Source: JALOAT01 sp041685115
Lineage (GTDB): Bacteria > Pseudomonadota > Gammaproteobacteria > Thiohalomonadales > Thiohalomonadaceae
Assembly (NCBI GenBank): GCA_041685115.1
Contig: JAWLGK010000016.1
Coordinates: 1-64,000, forward strand
Length of the DNA: 64,000 nucleotides
Direction of reading: 5' to 3'
Under the pieces are notes generated by a model. That model worked only from the letters and a program-made list of their open reading frames with translations. It was not told where the DNA came from and made no database searches. The translations under genes and the position numbers were made by a program. Shown here piece after piece: positions 1-8,713 of this stretch. Numbering within the stretch: position 1 is the first letter of the stretch; every line of letters starts with the position of its first letter.

Positions 1-310
1 GATGCGGACAGCCTTCTTGCCCCCTCTCCCTCCGGGAGAGGGCTGGGGAGAGGGGATCAATCCAGATGCGGACAGCCTTCTTGCCCCCTCTCCCTCCGGG
101 AGAGGGCTGGGGAGAGGGGATCAATCCAGATGCGGACAGCCCTTGCCCCCTCTCCCTCCGGGAGAGGGCTGGGGAGAGGGGGATCAATCCAGATGCGGCT
201 ATTGGTTTATTGATCCCCTCATCCTGTCCTTCGGCAATTGCTCCAGCATTGCCCTACCTCGCGCATCCATGCGCTCGTCTCCCGGAGGGAGAAGGGACGA
301 ATCTGTTAGC
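1..310. repeat. 64-bp tandem repeat within a dispersed repeat element, open at the left edge
   Basis: A unit beginning GATGCGGACAGCC starts at 1, 65, 129 and, degenerate, at 192, so the period is 64, 64 and 63 bp. Each unit carries the palindromic core CCCTCTCCC...GGGAGAGGG. The flanking sequence to about 310 is the reverse complement of material also found at 28190-28365 and 40597-40735, including a stretch reading CAATTGCCGAAGGACAGGAT on the other strand. No credible gene lies in 1-431; the open frames here only translate the repeat. The array probably continues left of the window. Confidence 0.85.
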
Positions 311-431
311 GGCTGCCGGTTAATGCGTTTGCCAAGCGTCTGTCTCTGCTGCGCAAGCGACAGCGCCCGGAGGGAGAGGGAGTGTGCGTAAGCTCTGACG
401 TCCCTCCACCGGGAAAGCGACGACATAGCGT

Positions 432-1094
432 TCAGCGCGACAACAGCCGATCGAGCTCGGCCAGCCGCTCGGGCGTGCCCACGTCCACCCAGCCGCCGGT
501 CCACAGCTCGCCGGTCACGTGCCCGTGGGCCATGGCCAGGCGCAACAGTGGCGCGAGCGGAAAGCGGCCCGGGACACAGTCCAGGAACAGCTCGGGGCGG
601 TAGATGCCAATGCCCGCATAGGTCAGGCGCGGTTCGCCGTCGGCGACCACCAGCCCGTCGGTGCCCAACACGAAGTCGCCCTGCGGGTGCTGCGGCGGGT
701 TGCGCACCAGCACCAGATGGGCGAGCCCGGCCGGCGAGCGGCGCAACTGATCGTACGGGTAGTCGGTCCAGACATCGCCATTCACCACCACGAAAGGCCC
801 CGGGCCCAGCAGGGGCAGGGCGCGGTAGATGCCGCCGCCGGTCTCCAGGGCGGTCTCTTCCGGCGAATAGGTGATGTGGGCGCCATAGCGTTCGCCGTCG
901 CCCAGCGCCGCTTCGAGCTTTTCACCCAGGTGCGCATGATTGATGACGATGTCCGTGAAACCGGCGGCCACCACGGCCTCCAGGTGATATTCGATGAGCG
1001 CCTTGCCGCCCGCGCGCAACAGGGGCTTGGGGGTCTGGTCGGTGAGCGGCCGCATGCGTTCGCCGCGGCCCGCGGCGAGGATCATTGCCTTCAT
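432..1094 (-). CDS. murU: N-acetylmuramate alpha-1-phosphate uridylyltransferase (MurU)
   Basis: A 220-residue nucleotidyltransferase of the sugar-1-phosphate family, the usual length for MurU. The N-terminal signature LAAGRGERMRPLT with downstream TPKPLL is the nucleotide-binding loop, and VVNGDVW carries the metal-binding aspartate. In the known pathway MurU joins UTP and MurNAc-1-phosphate to give UDP-MurNAc, recycling peptidoglycan and bypassing de novo synthesis in the cytoplasm. The partner kinase gene amgK, often adjacent in Pseudomonas, is not next to it: a divergent Sel1 gene lies upstream and a repeat lies downstream. The start is ATG at 1094. A related sugar nucleotidyltransferase is the main alternative, but length and motifs favour MurU. 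Confidence 0.85.
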   Translation of the reverse strand: MKAMILAAGRGERMRPLTDQTPKPLLRAGGKALIEYHLEAVVAAGFTDIVINHAHLGEKLEAALGDGERYGAHITYSPEETALETGGGIYRALPLLGPGPFVVVNGDVWTDYPYDQLRRSPAGLAHLVLVRNPPQHPQGDFVLGTDGLVVADGEPRLTYAGIGIYRPELFLDCVPGRFPLAPLLRLAMAHGHVTGELWTGGWVDVGTPERLAELDRLLSR

Positions 1095-1222
1095 TCTTTG
1101 GTTTCGTTCTGTTCGGCGAACGCGTACTTTAACCGCTTTCGCCGGGCGGGGATGCCAGGTGATGTTTTCTTGATTACAATGCTCAACTAATTGATGAAGC
1201 GGATCGACCGCCAGGAGTCCCC

Positions 1223-1657
1223 ATGAAGCTCACCGACGTCGAGATGGAATTGAGCAGCGGCATCGCCGCTTTCGAAGGCAAGCACTTCGCCACCGCCATG
1301 CAACTGCTCATGCCGTTGGCCGACGCCGGCGAACCCGAGGCCCAGTACCGCGTGGCCATCATCCAGCAGAACGGCCTGCTCGGTGCCCCGAGCAGCGAAG
1401 AGGCGGTCAAGTGGATGCGCGCCGCCGCCGAGCAGGGCCATGCCCTCGCCCAGCACGGCCTGGGCTTCATGTACCTGGAAGGGGAATGCGTGGAAAAGGA
1501 TGAGGCCCAGGCCGCGCTGTGGTTCCGCCGCGCCGGTGACCAGGGCCTGGCCGGCTCCCTCACCACCCTGGCCATGCTGTATCAGGAAGGCCGCGGGGTG
1601 CCCAAGGACGAAGACGAGGCCAAGCGCCTGTTCAAGCAGGCCGGCTTCGATTTCTGA
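1223..1657 (+). CDS. small Sel1-repeat (SLR) protein
   Basis: 144 residues with three consecutive Sel1-like helical hairpins between about residues 28 and 142. They are recognised by the A-x2-G-x-A-x2-LG pattern, for example AEQGHALAQHGLGFMY and ARG-rich equivalents. There is no signal peptide or membrane segment, so it is probably a cytoplasmic scaffold or adaptor. AGGAG lies five bases before the ATG. The gene is divergent from murU, sharing a 128-bp intergenic region. The partner cannot be inferred from sequence. Confidence 0.75.
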   Translation: MKLTDVEMELSSGIAAFEGKHFATAMQLLMPLADAGEPEAQYRVAIIQQNGLLGAPSSEEAVKWMRAAAEQGHALAQHGLGFMYLEGECVEKDEAQAALWFRRAGDQGLAGSLTTLAMLYQEGRGVPKDEDEAKRLFKQAGFDF

Positions 1658-1697
1658 TTCCCGCCCGAGTCCGTGAGTGGAGCGGAATCCGGGGTTG

Positions 1698-2005
1698 CGG
1701 CCAGGAAGAAAACGGCCCAACGCAAAGACGCAGAGGGCGCAGAGAACGCAAAGGAATACAGGTCAAACAGCCGTAGGTCACGTTGCGAAGCTACGTGACT
1801 CTTCCAACCGTGCATTGTCACGTAGGCGCTGCGCGCCAACGTAACCTACGGCTGGCGGGAGTGAGCTTTTGCCCGCGATTTTGTCGCCGCGTCGTTCGCG
1901 AGCGGAAGCTCGCTCCCTCAGGCGGGCCGGGCTATGTAACCTGCATTTTCTTGGCGTTCTCTGCGCCCTCTGCGTCTTTGCGTTGGGCCGTACTCTTCCT
2001 GGCCG
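1698..2005. repeat. long inverted repeat (perfect 38-bp arms) invading the 3' end of the cyclase gene
   Basis: The arms 1712-1749 and 1954-1991 are perfect reverse complements over 38 bp and belong to a CGCAAAGACGCAGAGG-type repeat family. Similarity continues imperfectly on both sides to about 1698 and 2005. Between the arms, 1771-1852 holds two copies of a second palindromic family (CCGTAGGTCACGTTGCG...CTACGTGAC). The right arm lies inside the cyclase coding sequence and encodes its last ~20 residues. The 1658-1931 gap contains no gene. Confidence 0.85.
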
Positions 2006-3866
2006 TGCCGGGCATTCGTCCCACCAGCTCATAGACCGGCTGCGGCTCCCGTTTGCCCTTCACTGTCACCTCCCCCAACGGCCGGCAGGCCAGCGCATGG
2101 CGCACCGCCAGATAGGTGCTTTCGCCGATGATGATGTGGGTGCCGAGCTGCTTGTTCATACCCTCCAGGCGCGAGGCCAGGTTCACCGCATCGCCCACCG
2201 CCGTGTAGTTGAAGCGAAAGCGCGAGCCCAGGTTGCCGATGAGCGCACGGCCGGTGTTGATGCCGATGCCGATATCCAGCGGCGGCTGGCCCGCCTGCCG
2301 GCGGCGTTCGTTGAAGGCATGCAGGCGTTCGAGCATGCCGAGGGCGGCGCGGCAGGCGCGCAACGGGTGATCGGGGAGATCATGCGGGGCGTTGAACACC
2401 GCCATGATGGCGTCGCCGATGTATTTGTCGAGCATGCCGCCCTCGATGATGATCGCCTCGGTCAGGGGTGAAAACAGCTCGTTGAGGGTCGCGGCCAGGG
2501 TGGCGGCATCCGCCTGTTCGGCCAGGGTGGTGAAGTTGCGGATGTCCGAGAACAGGAAGGTGGCCTCTTTCACCGTGCCGCCGAGGGCCAGCAGCTCGGG
2601 CCTGTCCATCAGATCGCTGATCAGCGACGGTGCGATGTAGCTGCCGAAGGCCGCGCGCAGGTAGCGCGCCTGGCGCTCTTGGCCGGCGAACAGCGCCGCC
2701 TCACAGGCCAGCGCCGAAACCACCAGGGTGGCCATGGGATAGAAGGCCTCCAGCCAGCCGTGGGCGCGGTAGGCGAGCACCCCGGCGGCGAACAGGGCGA
2801 CCAGCGCCGCCCCATAGAGCAGCACCCGCGCCGGCGGCGCGCGCAGGGTGCGCACCGCCAGCAGGGGCAGCAGCCCGCAGGCCAGCACCAGCAGCAGCTC
2901 GGCCACACGCTGTTCCTGGAGCACGCTGCCGTCCAGGAGATTGGAAACGAAGGTGTAGTGCAGCAACGGCCCGGGCATCTGGCCCATGGGCGTGGAGCGC
3001 ACGTCGGCCACGCCGGTCTCGGTCACGCCGATGATCACGATGGCGTCGCGCAGCGCCTCCGCGGCCACGCGCCCCTGGAGCAGGTCGACGAAGGAGACGG
3101 TGCGATAGCTCTCCACCGGGTAGTAGTTGAGGCGCGCCACGCCGCGCGTACCCGGGTGCAGGCGGCGGCCGGCGATGTCCATGACCGGCTCGGGCGTGCT
3201 GCGCACCGCCAGCTGGTCGTCGCTGTACAGCCGCAGCGCCTGGATGGCCAGGGTCGGGAACAGTTCGCCGTGCAGCACGAAGGCGAGCGGATAGGCGCGG
3301 AACAGGCCGTCCGGGTCCGGCAGGGTGTTGAGGCTGGCAGCGAGGATCACCGCTTGCTGGACGGCGGGGATGTTCAGTTCCAGCTCCCGTGCCTCCAGGT
3401 AGGGCTGCGGCCCCGGTTCCACGTCGGTGAGGGCCGAGGCCATCAGGGCCGCCTGCTGCTCCGCGTCGAGGAGATCGGCCAGGGTGCCGTTCAGGAAGAA
3501 ACCGCCGACGCTGTTCAGTCCCATGAGCGTTTCGGCGAGCCGCGCGTCGGCGGCGGCATCGGTGGCCTCGGAGAACACCATATCGAGCGCGACCACGCGC
3601 GCCTCGGACAACCTGGCGAGCCCCGTCGCCAACTGTGCGCGGTCCCAGGGCCAGCGTCCGAGGGCCTTCACGCTGCGATGATCCACGGCCACCAGCAGTA
3701 CGCGCGGGTCGGGTGTGCGGGTGTCGAAACGGAAGTAGTGATCGCTCACCAGCGCTGCCGGTCCGGCGAGCAGCGCGGGGCGTGCCACGGTGAGCGCAAT
3801 ACCGGACAGCGTGGCGAGCAGCGCGATGACCAGCAGGCGCAGCCGCAGCCTGCGCTCAGGGCTCAT
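1932..3866 (-). CDS. CHASE2-domain class III adenylate cyclase
   Basis: 644 residues. TM1 spans about 8-30, followed by a large extracytoplasmic CHASE2 sensor (about 35-310), three closely spaced membrane segments (about 320-395) and a cytoplasmic class III cyclase domain (about 430-620). Visible catalytic elements are FSDIRNFT (metal aspartate), DKYIGDAIMA (second aspartate and substrate lysine) and GDAVNLASRLEG (transition-state Asn and Arg). The Lys plus Thr (NYTAVGD) combination at the purine-selecting positions is typical of adenylate rather than guanylate cyclases. The start overlaps the FecR gene by 11 bp, implying translational coupling. The C-terminal tail after VYELVGRMPG is encoded by an intergenic repeat arm and is unlikely to be ancestral. 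It is probably the output component of the operon. Confidence 0.9.
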   Translation of the reverse strand: MSPERRLRLRLLVIALLATLSGIALTVARPALLAGPAALVSDHYFRFDTRTPDPRVLLVAVDHRSVKALGRWPWDRAQLATGLARLSEARVVALDMVFSEATDAAADARLAETLMGLNSVGGFFLNGTLADLLDAEQQAALMASALTDVEPGPQPYLEARELELNIPAVQQAVILAASLNTLPDPDGLFRAYPLAFVLHGELFPTLAIQALRLYSDDQLAVRSTPEPVMDIAGRRLHPGTRGVARLNYYPVESYRTVSFVDLLQGRVAAEALRDAIVIIGVTETGVADVRSTPMGQMPGPLLHYTFVSNLLDGSVLQEQRVAELLLVLACGLLPLLAVRTLRAPPARVLLYGAALVALFAAGVLAYRAHGWLEAFYPMATLVVSALACEAALFAGQERQARYLRAAFGSYIAPSLISDLMDRPELLALGGTVKEATFLFSDIRNFTTLAEQADAATLAATLNELFSPLTEAIIIEGGMLDKYIGDAIMAVFNAPHDLPDHPLRACRAALGMLERLHAFNERRRQAGQPPLDIGIGINTGRALIGNLGSRFRFNYTAVGDAVNLASRLEGMNKQLGTHIIIGESTYLAVRHALACRPLGEVTVKGKREPQPVYELVGRMPGTARKSTAQRKDAEGAENAKKMQVT

Positions 3867-4590
3867 TCACGTCGAGGCTGCGTTTTGCGAAGCCTTCCAT
3901 GCGTTCGATGTCGCGCTGCGCCTCGGCGCTCGCCGCGGCCTGCACGACCCTGGCGCCGCTGATGGCGAGGGCCTGGCCCGCATCGAGGGTGATGGACTTC
4001 ACGTAGCCGACGAACTCCTCGCGCTGCTGGCGACGGTAGGCCTCGAACTCGGCGTGCTCGCGCCGGCGGTAGGCCTCGAACTCCGAGAGCGCCGCGGCGC
4101 GATAGTGCTCGAACTCGCCCGCCAGGCTCGCCACCTCCACGCGCCCGCGCTGCAACACCACGGCCAGTTCAGCAGCCGCGTCCTGCACCAGAAATTGCGT
4201 GCCCTTCACGCCGATGACCGACAGGCGCGTGTCCACCGAATATCCCTGCGCCTTGCCGCGCTGCTGGATGGTGAAGAGCGCCTTGCCCTGCTCGAGACGC
4301 GCGTTGGCGTCGCTGGCGAAACGCACCGTGGTCTGCGGGTCCATGACCACGTTGCCGCCGCCGGTGAGCGTGATCACCGCCTGCCCGGCGAAGGTGAACA
4401 CCGCATCGCCCGCGCACAGCATAGTCGTGGTGTCCTGCGGATCGAGGCGCCGCGGATTGCCCTGTTTCTGGATCTTGACGATGCCTTCGTGGGCCGCGAG
4501 GCGCGCGATCTCCGGCGGACACTCGGCCCGCGCGCCGGCCGCCAGTAATGTCGTCATGACAAAGGCAAACAGCTTCGATGCGCGTTTCAT
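3856..4590 (-). CDS. exported FecR-domain protein with 11-residue C-terminal repeats
   Basis: 244 residues with a Sec signal peptide (about 1-22, cut near ARA-EC). The FecR beta domain occupies about 35-155; VDTRLSVIGVKGTQFLV is the family's typical hairpin. Residues 159-196 hold four copies of an 11-residue unit (EFEHYR, EFEAYR, EFEAYR, EFVGY starting at 159, 170, 181 and 192), predicted to form a helical rod. The same motif is found in the next two genes upstream. FecR-domain proteins often sit beside CHASE2 cyclases and are thought to sense or scaffold in the periplasm. The ATG at 4590 follows GAGGAAGGG. It lies 10 bp downstream of the transglycosylase gene and overlaps the cyclase start. 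Confidence 0.88.
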   Translation of the reverse strand: MKRASKLFAFVMTTLLAAGARAECPPEIARLAAHEGIVKIQKQGNPRRLDPQDTTTMLCAGDAVFTFAGQAVITLTGGGNVVMDPQTTVRFASDANARLEQGKALFTIQQRGKAQGYSVDTRLSVIGVKGTQFLVQDAAAELAVVLQRGRVEVASLAGEFEHYRAAALSEFEAYRRREHAEFEAYRRQQREEFVGYVKSITLDAGQALAISGARVVQAAASAEAQRDIERMEGFAKRSLDVNEP

Positions 4591-4600
4591 GGTCCCTTCC

Positions 4601-5797
4601 TCACAGCGAGCCGTACTTGGGCATGCGCTCGCGGACCTTCTGCACGTAGTGGCGGGTCTCCTCGTAGGGCAGATTGCCCACCAGGTGTTTGAACACCTGT
4701 TCGGAGGACATGGCGTTGATCCGCGCAAGCGCACGGGCCTGCCAGTCGGCGCGGCTGCCCATGGAGGTGCGGTAGGTACCGGCAAACGCGCGCATGACGT
4801 TGCCGGCGCCCGTGTTGTAGGCGGCAATGGCGCACCACAGGCGCGCCTCCGGGTTCTGCACGCCGGCGAGGTATACCGACAGCAGGCGATCGAGATAGGC
4901 CGAACCCAGTTCGATGTTGTTCTTCGGGTTGTACAGGTAGCTGTCGGAAACCACGCGGTCCTGGTTGTGCAGATGGCGGTAGGCGTCACGCGCGCCGGAG
5001 GTGGGCACCAGCTGCATGAGGCCGAAGGCCGGGACCGTGGAACGGGCGGTGGGATTGAAGGCGCTCTCGGTCTCCATCACCGCGAAGATCAGCCTGGGAT
5101 CGAGCTTCTGGCGCGTGGCGTAGGTGCGCACCAGGGCCTCGAACTTTGCCGCGCGCACACGGATGTGGTTGGGAACGAGGGGAAACTCGGCGCTCGCCAC
5201 CACGCGCTTTTGGCCATCATCGCCCAACTGGGTGCGCTGGCTGACGCCCGCGCTCACCACCTGGCGCGCGAAGGCGGCGGCGTTCGCGCCGGTCACCGGA
5301 CGGCCGTCGGCAGACTGCAGCAGATCGGCGAGCACCGCCTCGCCCTGGCGCTTGGCGGCCTCGGGCGCCGCGGCGATGTCCTGGATGGAACGGGTGTCAG
5401 GTGCATCGGTGACCACTTGCTGCACCAGTGTGCCAAGGCGCTTGGCCACGCCGGCCGCATCGGCGGCCTGCTCCGGCGACAAGGCGATCTCCACCTTGGC
5501 GACGCCCTTCTCGAAATCGATGGTGCGCCGTTCGCTCATGCCCGCGCCGTATTCGACCAGGCGCTTGCGCTCGGGCAGCGCGGCATCCTGCTCGCCCCAT
5601 ACGGCGGCGGCCTTGCGGCGGTAGTTTTCAAACGCCTCGAGGATCTCCTTGCGGTAGGCCTCGAACTCGTCGGTGGTGCGGGTCTCGTAGGCCTGGCGCT
5701 CCTGCATCTGCTGGCGCTGGAAGGCCTCGAAATCATCGGCAGCAGAAGCAGCGAAGGTGACCAGCAGCAGGGGTGCAGCGCGCAGTAGCGGGCTCAT
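4601..5797 (-). CDS. MltC-like lytic murein transglycosylase with 11-residue N-terminal repeats
   Basis: 398 residues with a signal peptide (about 1-20, ASAA). Residues 22-60 contain the 11-residue unit at 22, 33, 44 and 55 (DFEAFQ, ERQAYE, EFEAYR, AFENYR). A DUF3393-like MltC N-domain (about 65-215) and a C-terminal SLT domain (about 225-390) follow. METESAFNP holds the catalytic glutamate, and GLMQLVP and AYNTGAGNV are standard SLT motifs. The enzyme should cleave the MurNAc-GlcNAc bond to form 1,6-anhydro ends. No lipobox is present, unlike E. coli MltC, so it may be free in the periplasm. The ATG at 5797, with AAGGA upstream, is preferred over a 15-codon upstream extension because it places the signal peptide at the N-terminus. 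Confidence 0.88.
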   Translation of the reverse strand: MSPLLRAAPLLLVTFAASAADDFEAFQRQQMQERQAYETRTTDEFEAYRKEILEAFENYRRKAAAVWGEQDAALPERKRLVEYGAGMSERRTIDFEKGVAKVEIALSPEQAADAAGVAKRLGTLVQQVVTDAPDTRSIQDIAAAPEAAKRQGEAVLADLLQSADGRPVTGANAAAFARQVVSAGVSQRTQLGDDGQKRVVASAEFPLVPNHIRVRAAKFEALVRTYATRQKLDPRLIFAVMETESAFNPTARSTVPAFGLMQLVPTSGARDAYRHLHNQDRVVSDSYLYNPKNNIELGSAYLDRLLSVYLAGVQNPEARLWCAIAAYNTGAGNVMRAFAGTYRTSMGSRADWQARALARINAMSSEQVFKHLVGNLPYEETRHYVQKVRERMPKYGSL

Positions 5798-5904
5798 GAA
5801 CAGGTCCTTGTAGGCACGGTTGGATGGGCGTGGACTGCACATAGGCCCGCGCCCATGGGGATGTGCAAATCGGGTGGCCGGGCAGGCCCGGCCACCCCAA
5901 CGGC

Positions 5905-6468
5905 TTACGGCTGGGCGGTGGCCTGCTCCAGGCGTTCCTGGGCCTTGTAGGCCTTGAACTCCTCGTACATCACTTCCTTGGACTGCGAGTCCAGCTTGGC
6001 GTCGGCCTGTGCGAGCAGCGCGTCGAACAGCTCCTTGGTCAGCTTGGGATCCAGGCCGACCATGGCGCAGATGTTTTTCTTGTCTTCGATCATCACGTAA
6101 TCAACCTTGATGGCGCGCGAACCCTGCAGCTTGGTATCAGCGACCTGGCGCGACACGGATTCGAAGGTACGGCCGGTGACGGTGCCCGCCTCGGACTTGA
6201 CCTTGCGCGAGTAGGTCTCGTCCATGGCCTTCACGCGCACTTCCAGCTGCTTGGCCAGGGCGGCGCGGCCAAGGGCCACCACTTCCGCCTTGTCCAGGCT
6301 GAAGTCGCCGGTGGTGAGCACGCACTCGGTGGCGGCGATGCCGCCCTCGATGGTCGGGTTCATCACCCAATCAGGCAAAGAGGCGGTGTCTTCTTTTACG
6401 TTGCCACCCATGCAGCCGGTCAACATGAGGGCGGAGGCCAGCGCGCCGGCCAGGATCTTTTTCGACAT
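5905..6468 (-). CDS. LPP20-family lipoprotein carrying an FKAYK motif
   Basis: 187 residues. The lipobox LTGC gives a lipidated Cys19. LPDWVMNP at about 31-38 opens an LPP20-like domain, followed by the AEVVALGRAALAKQL helix typical of the family. The C-terminus (EEFKAYKAQERLE, about 169-181) carries one copy of the motif repeated in the two following genes. AGGAG precedes the ATG. LPP20-family proteins include envelope and flagellar-collar lipoproteins; no flagellar gene is nearby, so a general outer-membrane scaffold role is an inference. It lies 107 bp upstream of the transglycosylase gene, in the same orientation. Confidence 0.8.
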   Translation of the reverse strand: MSKKILAGALASALMLTGCMGGNVKEDTASLPDWVMNPTIEGGIAATECVLTTGDFSLDKAEVVALGRAALAKQLEVRVKAMDETYSRKVKSEAGTVTGRTFESVSRQVADTKLQGSRAIKVDYVMIEDKKNICAMVGLDPKLTKELFDALLAQADAKLDSQSKEVMYEEFKAYKAQERLEQATAQP

Positions 6469-6495
6469 GTTATTACTCCTGCTCGTTTGTAGGTT

Positions 6496-7590
6496 CTACT
6501 TCCTGGGTACAACTAACACAAAAACCTTTCCCGCGTCGTCAAGATACATGGCGAGCACGCGGGCGTACAAAGAAACGTCCACTTCGTTACTAACCGCATT
6601 CACGCGATAACGGGACTGCCCGCTACGGGCACTGAGGTCATGGGCCTCGACCGCTACGTCGACCGCCTTGGCGAGTTCTGCGACGGCCCGTTGCACGGCC
6701 AGTTCCACCTGATCGGACACCAGGTTCGAGGCGGTGCGCCCGGCCATGCCGACCGCCGACGGGCCGAGTTCTTCGGGCGGCCCGGTCACCCACCCCGCCC
6801 CGTCCGGCGTGGGGTGGTAGGCGAGGTCCGGCGAGACCATCCACAACAGCAGGCTGTCTCCCCAGAAGCGCACTTCCCGCACGTACAAGCGGATGTCCTG
6901 TGGCACGGTGTCGCTCGCTTCCACCTGCATGTCCTGGGCGCGCAGGCGCACGCTGCCGAGGTGGTGGCCCGCGGAGAAATACCGCTCGCCGCCATGCACC
7001 CGCACGCCGAAGCTGTAACGCAACAGTTGCAGGGCGTTTTCCTGGGCCAGGTTGAACTGGCGCGGCAGGGTCGCCGCCCGATGGCTGATGCCGACCACGC
7101 CTACCGCCCCCGGCTGCACCGGATTGCAGACCCATGCCGGTTCACAGCGGGCCGGATCGGCCCGCGGCAGCTCACAACGGGTGGCCGGCGCCTCGCCGGA
7201 AGGCGTGTGGTAGGCGTACTGGAACAGGTAGCCCGCGGCCTGGTAGGGAGCGGTCAGCCGCAGCGTGTGTCCGCTGACCACCCATTCGTTGACGGCCGAC
7301 TTGCCTTGCGCCGTCAGCTCGGCCGCAGGGACATCCAGGCCGAGGTAATTGACCAGACCGCCGAGCGCACGCTCACGGGCCAATTGCAGCGGTTGCTCGG
7401 CAGTGAAGCCGACGGTGCGGCTCACACCGATGTGGCCGATGATGGAATCGGTGGACGGCTGAAGCAGCCAGCAGGGGGCATCGGTGAAGGCCGCATCGGC
7501 GGCCACCAGCCCAGGAAAGGCGCCGCAGGAAAACACCAAGACCGTGACGAGGCGTGTCGTCCGAGCGGTAGGGTTCCGGGAGCGCATCAT
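6496..7590 (-). CDS. exported protein with two LPP20-like half-repeats, function unknown
   Basis: 364 residues with a signal peptide (about 1-31). Two segments, about 40-82 and 149-195, look alike: each has an aromatic-P opening (CWLLQPS; AWVCNPV), then a G-x-G-IS/V-R stretch, then a helix (LQLARERALGGL; FNLAQENALQLL), matching the beginning of LPP20 domains. The C-terminal third is mixed alpha/beta and contains no enzyme motif I recognise. It has four cysteines in the mature part and no lipobox. It sits between the CsgG-like and LPP20 lipoprotein genes, 27 bp upstream of the latter. I do not recognise a named family. Confidence 0.65.
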   Translation of the reverse strand: MMRSRNPTARTTRLVTVLVFSCGAFPGLVAADAAFTDAPCWLLQPSTDSIIGHIGVSRTVGFTAEQPLQLARERALGGLVNYLGLDVPAAELTAQGKSAVNEWVVSGHTLRLTAPYQAAGYLFQYAYHTPSGEAPATRCELPRADPARCEPAWVCNPVQPGAVGVVGISHRAATLPRQFNLAQENALQLLRYSFGVRVHGGERYFSAGHHLGSVRLRAQDMQVEASDTVPQDIRLYVREVRFWGDSLLLWMVSPDLAYHPTPDGAGWVTGPPEELGPSAVGMAGRTASNLVSDQVELAVQRAVAELAKAVDVAVEAHDLSARSGQSRYRVNAVSNEVDVSLYARVLAMYLDDAGKVFVLVVPRK

Positions 7591-7649
7591 GGCGATATCG
7601 CGGCGTGAACAGGCGCCCCGGCCGCGGGACGGCCGGGGCGGCGCGGATT

Positions 7650-8651
7650 TCAGCGGGTGAAATTCACTATCTTCTCGAACATGCCGATCGTGAACGCCAG
7701 CTTGACGGTGTCGCCCAGACGGATCTTATCGGCGGCCTCCTTGTCGTCCACCACGATCCAGGCGAACTGGGGACCGAGCTGGTCGGAGATCACGCCTGTA
7801 GCAACGTTGTATTCCTCAACGGATTGCTCGCCGGTCAGGGGATTCTTGGAAGCGGTCTTCTGCACGAACACCACGTCGCCCTTGGGGGCCGCGCCCTGCC
7901 TGGAACCGAGCGTCACCTTGAACACGCTCTTGTCCTTGCTGTTGCGACGCTCCAGCACGTAGCCGTGGGGCGCGAAATAGTTCTGCAGCACGTCGCGGGA
8001 CTTCTCCACCGACGAAACGGCGGCTTCACGCAACAGGCTTTCCTGCTCGGCCGCCGGGAAGTCGCAGTAGCTGCTACGGGTCTCACGGGTGTTGGACCGG
8101 GTGCTCTCCACGTCGATGGTCTTCACCAGTTGCAGCGAGGGCACCTGGTAGATCTTCACGTTGCCGGCGACGGTGGCGCTGAAGCTGCAGGTCGCGGCGA
8201 TTTGATAGTAATTGCCCTTCTTATCCCGGCCCGAGCGCGCTTCCGTGAAGTCGGTGGCGGTATTCGCCTTGGTGATGTTGCCGGTGATGACGAAATCGGA
8301 GACCTCAGGGCCCTTGTAACCACGCGAGCCCTTCATTTCGGCGAGGGCGATTTCGTCACCCAGCTTGCCGGCAATGCTGCGATCCACCAGTTCCACGCCG
8401 GTCTTGCCCAGCAGCCCTTCGATGGCGTTGGCGACGGTGAGGCCCACCTCGGCGCTCTTGGCCATTTTGATGTGAGCGTCCTTGGCGCCGAGCACCACCA
8501 CCTTCATGGGCTTACCGGCCAGTTCGGCCTTTGTCGGCATGATGTCAGCTTCTTTGAGCTGGGCAGGATTGTATTCCGCCAGTTTCACTTGATGACCCGC
8601 ACAACCGGAAAGCAGGGCAACAGCCAAGAAGGGGAGCATCCGCTTTTTCAT
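7650..8651 (-). CDS. CsgG-like outer-membrane lipoprotein
   Basis: 333 residues with lipobox LSGC, giving lipidated Cys16. The region about 50-235 resembles CsgG/LpoB-type domains: VELVDRSIAGKLGDE, then SDFVITGNITKAN, matching the family's order of a self-naming helix followed by a G-x-I strand. The C-terminal ~90 residues are beta-rich and end with KIRLGDTVKLAF, reminiscent of the C-terminal domain of FlgT-type proteins. The ATG at 8651 has AGGAG 8 bp upstream and is preferred over a start seven codons earlier. CsgG and LPP20 folds occur together in several envelope assemblies. Curli secretion itself is unlikely because no csgA, csgB, csgE or csgF is present. Confidence 0.7.
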   Translation of the reverse strand: MKKRMLPFLAVALLSGCAGHQVKLAEYNPAQLKEADIMPTKAELAGKPMKVVVLGAKDAHIKMAKSAEVGLTVANAIEGLLGKTGVELVDRSIAGKLGDEIALAEMKGSRGYKGPEVSDFVITGNITKANTATDFTEARSGRDKKGNYYQIAATCSFSATVAGNVKIYQVPSLQLVKTIDVESTRSNTRETRSSYCDFPAAEQESLLREAAVSSVEKSRDVLQNYFAPHGYVLERRNSKDKSVFKVTLGSRQGAAPKGDVVFVQKTASKNPLTGEQSVEEYNVATGVISDQLGPQFAWIVVDDKEAADKIRLGDTVKLAFTIGMFEKIVNFTR

Positions 8652-8713
8652 TTTTGATCTCCTGATAGTCAACGCAAACGAACAGCAAAAAAAACATCAA
8701 TGAAAAACAAAAG

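Noticed and set aside
7650..8651. Curli secretion channel CsgG
   Set aside because: Only family-level resemblance, and no other csg gene in the window.
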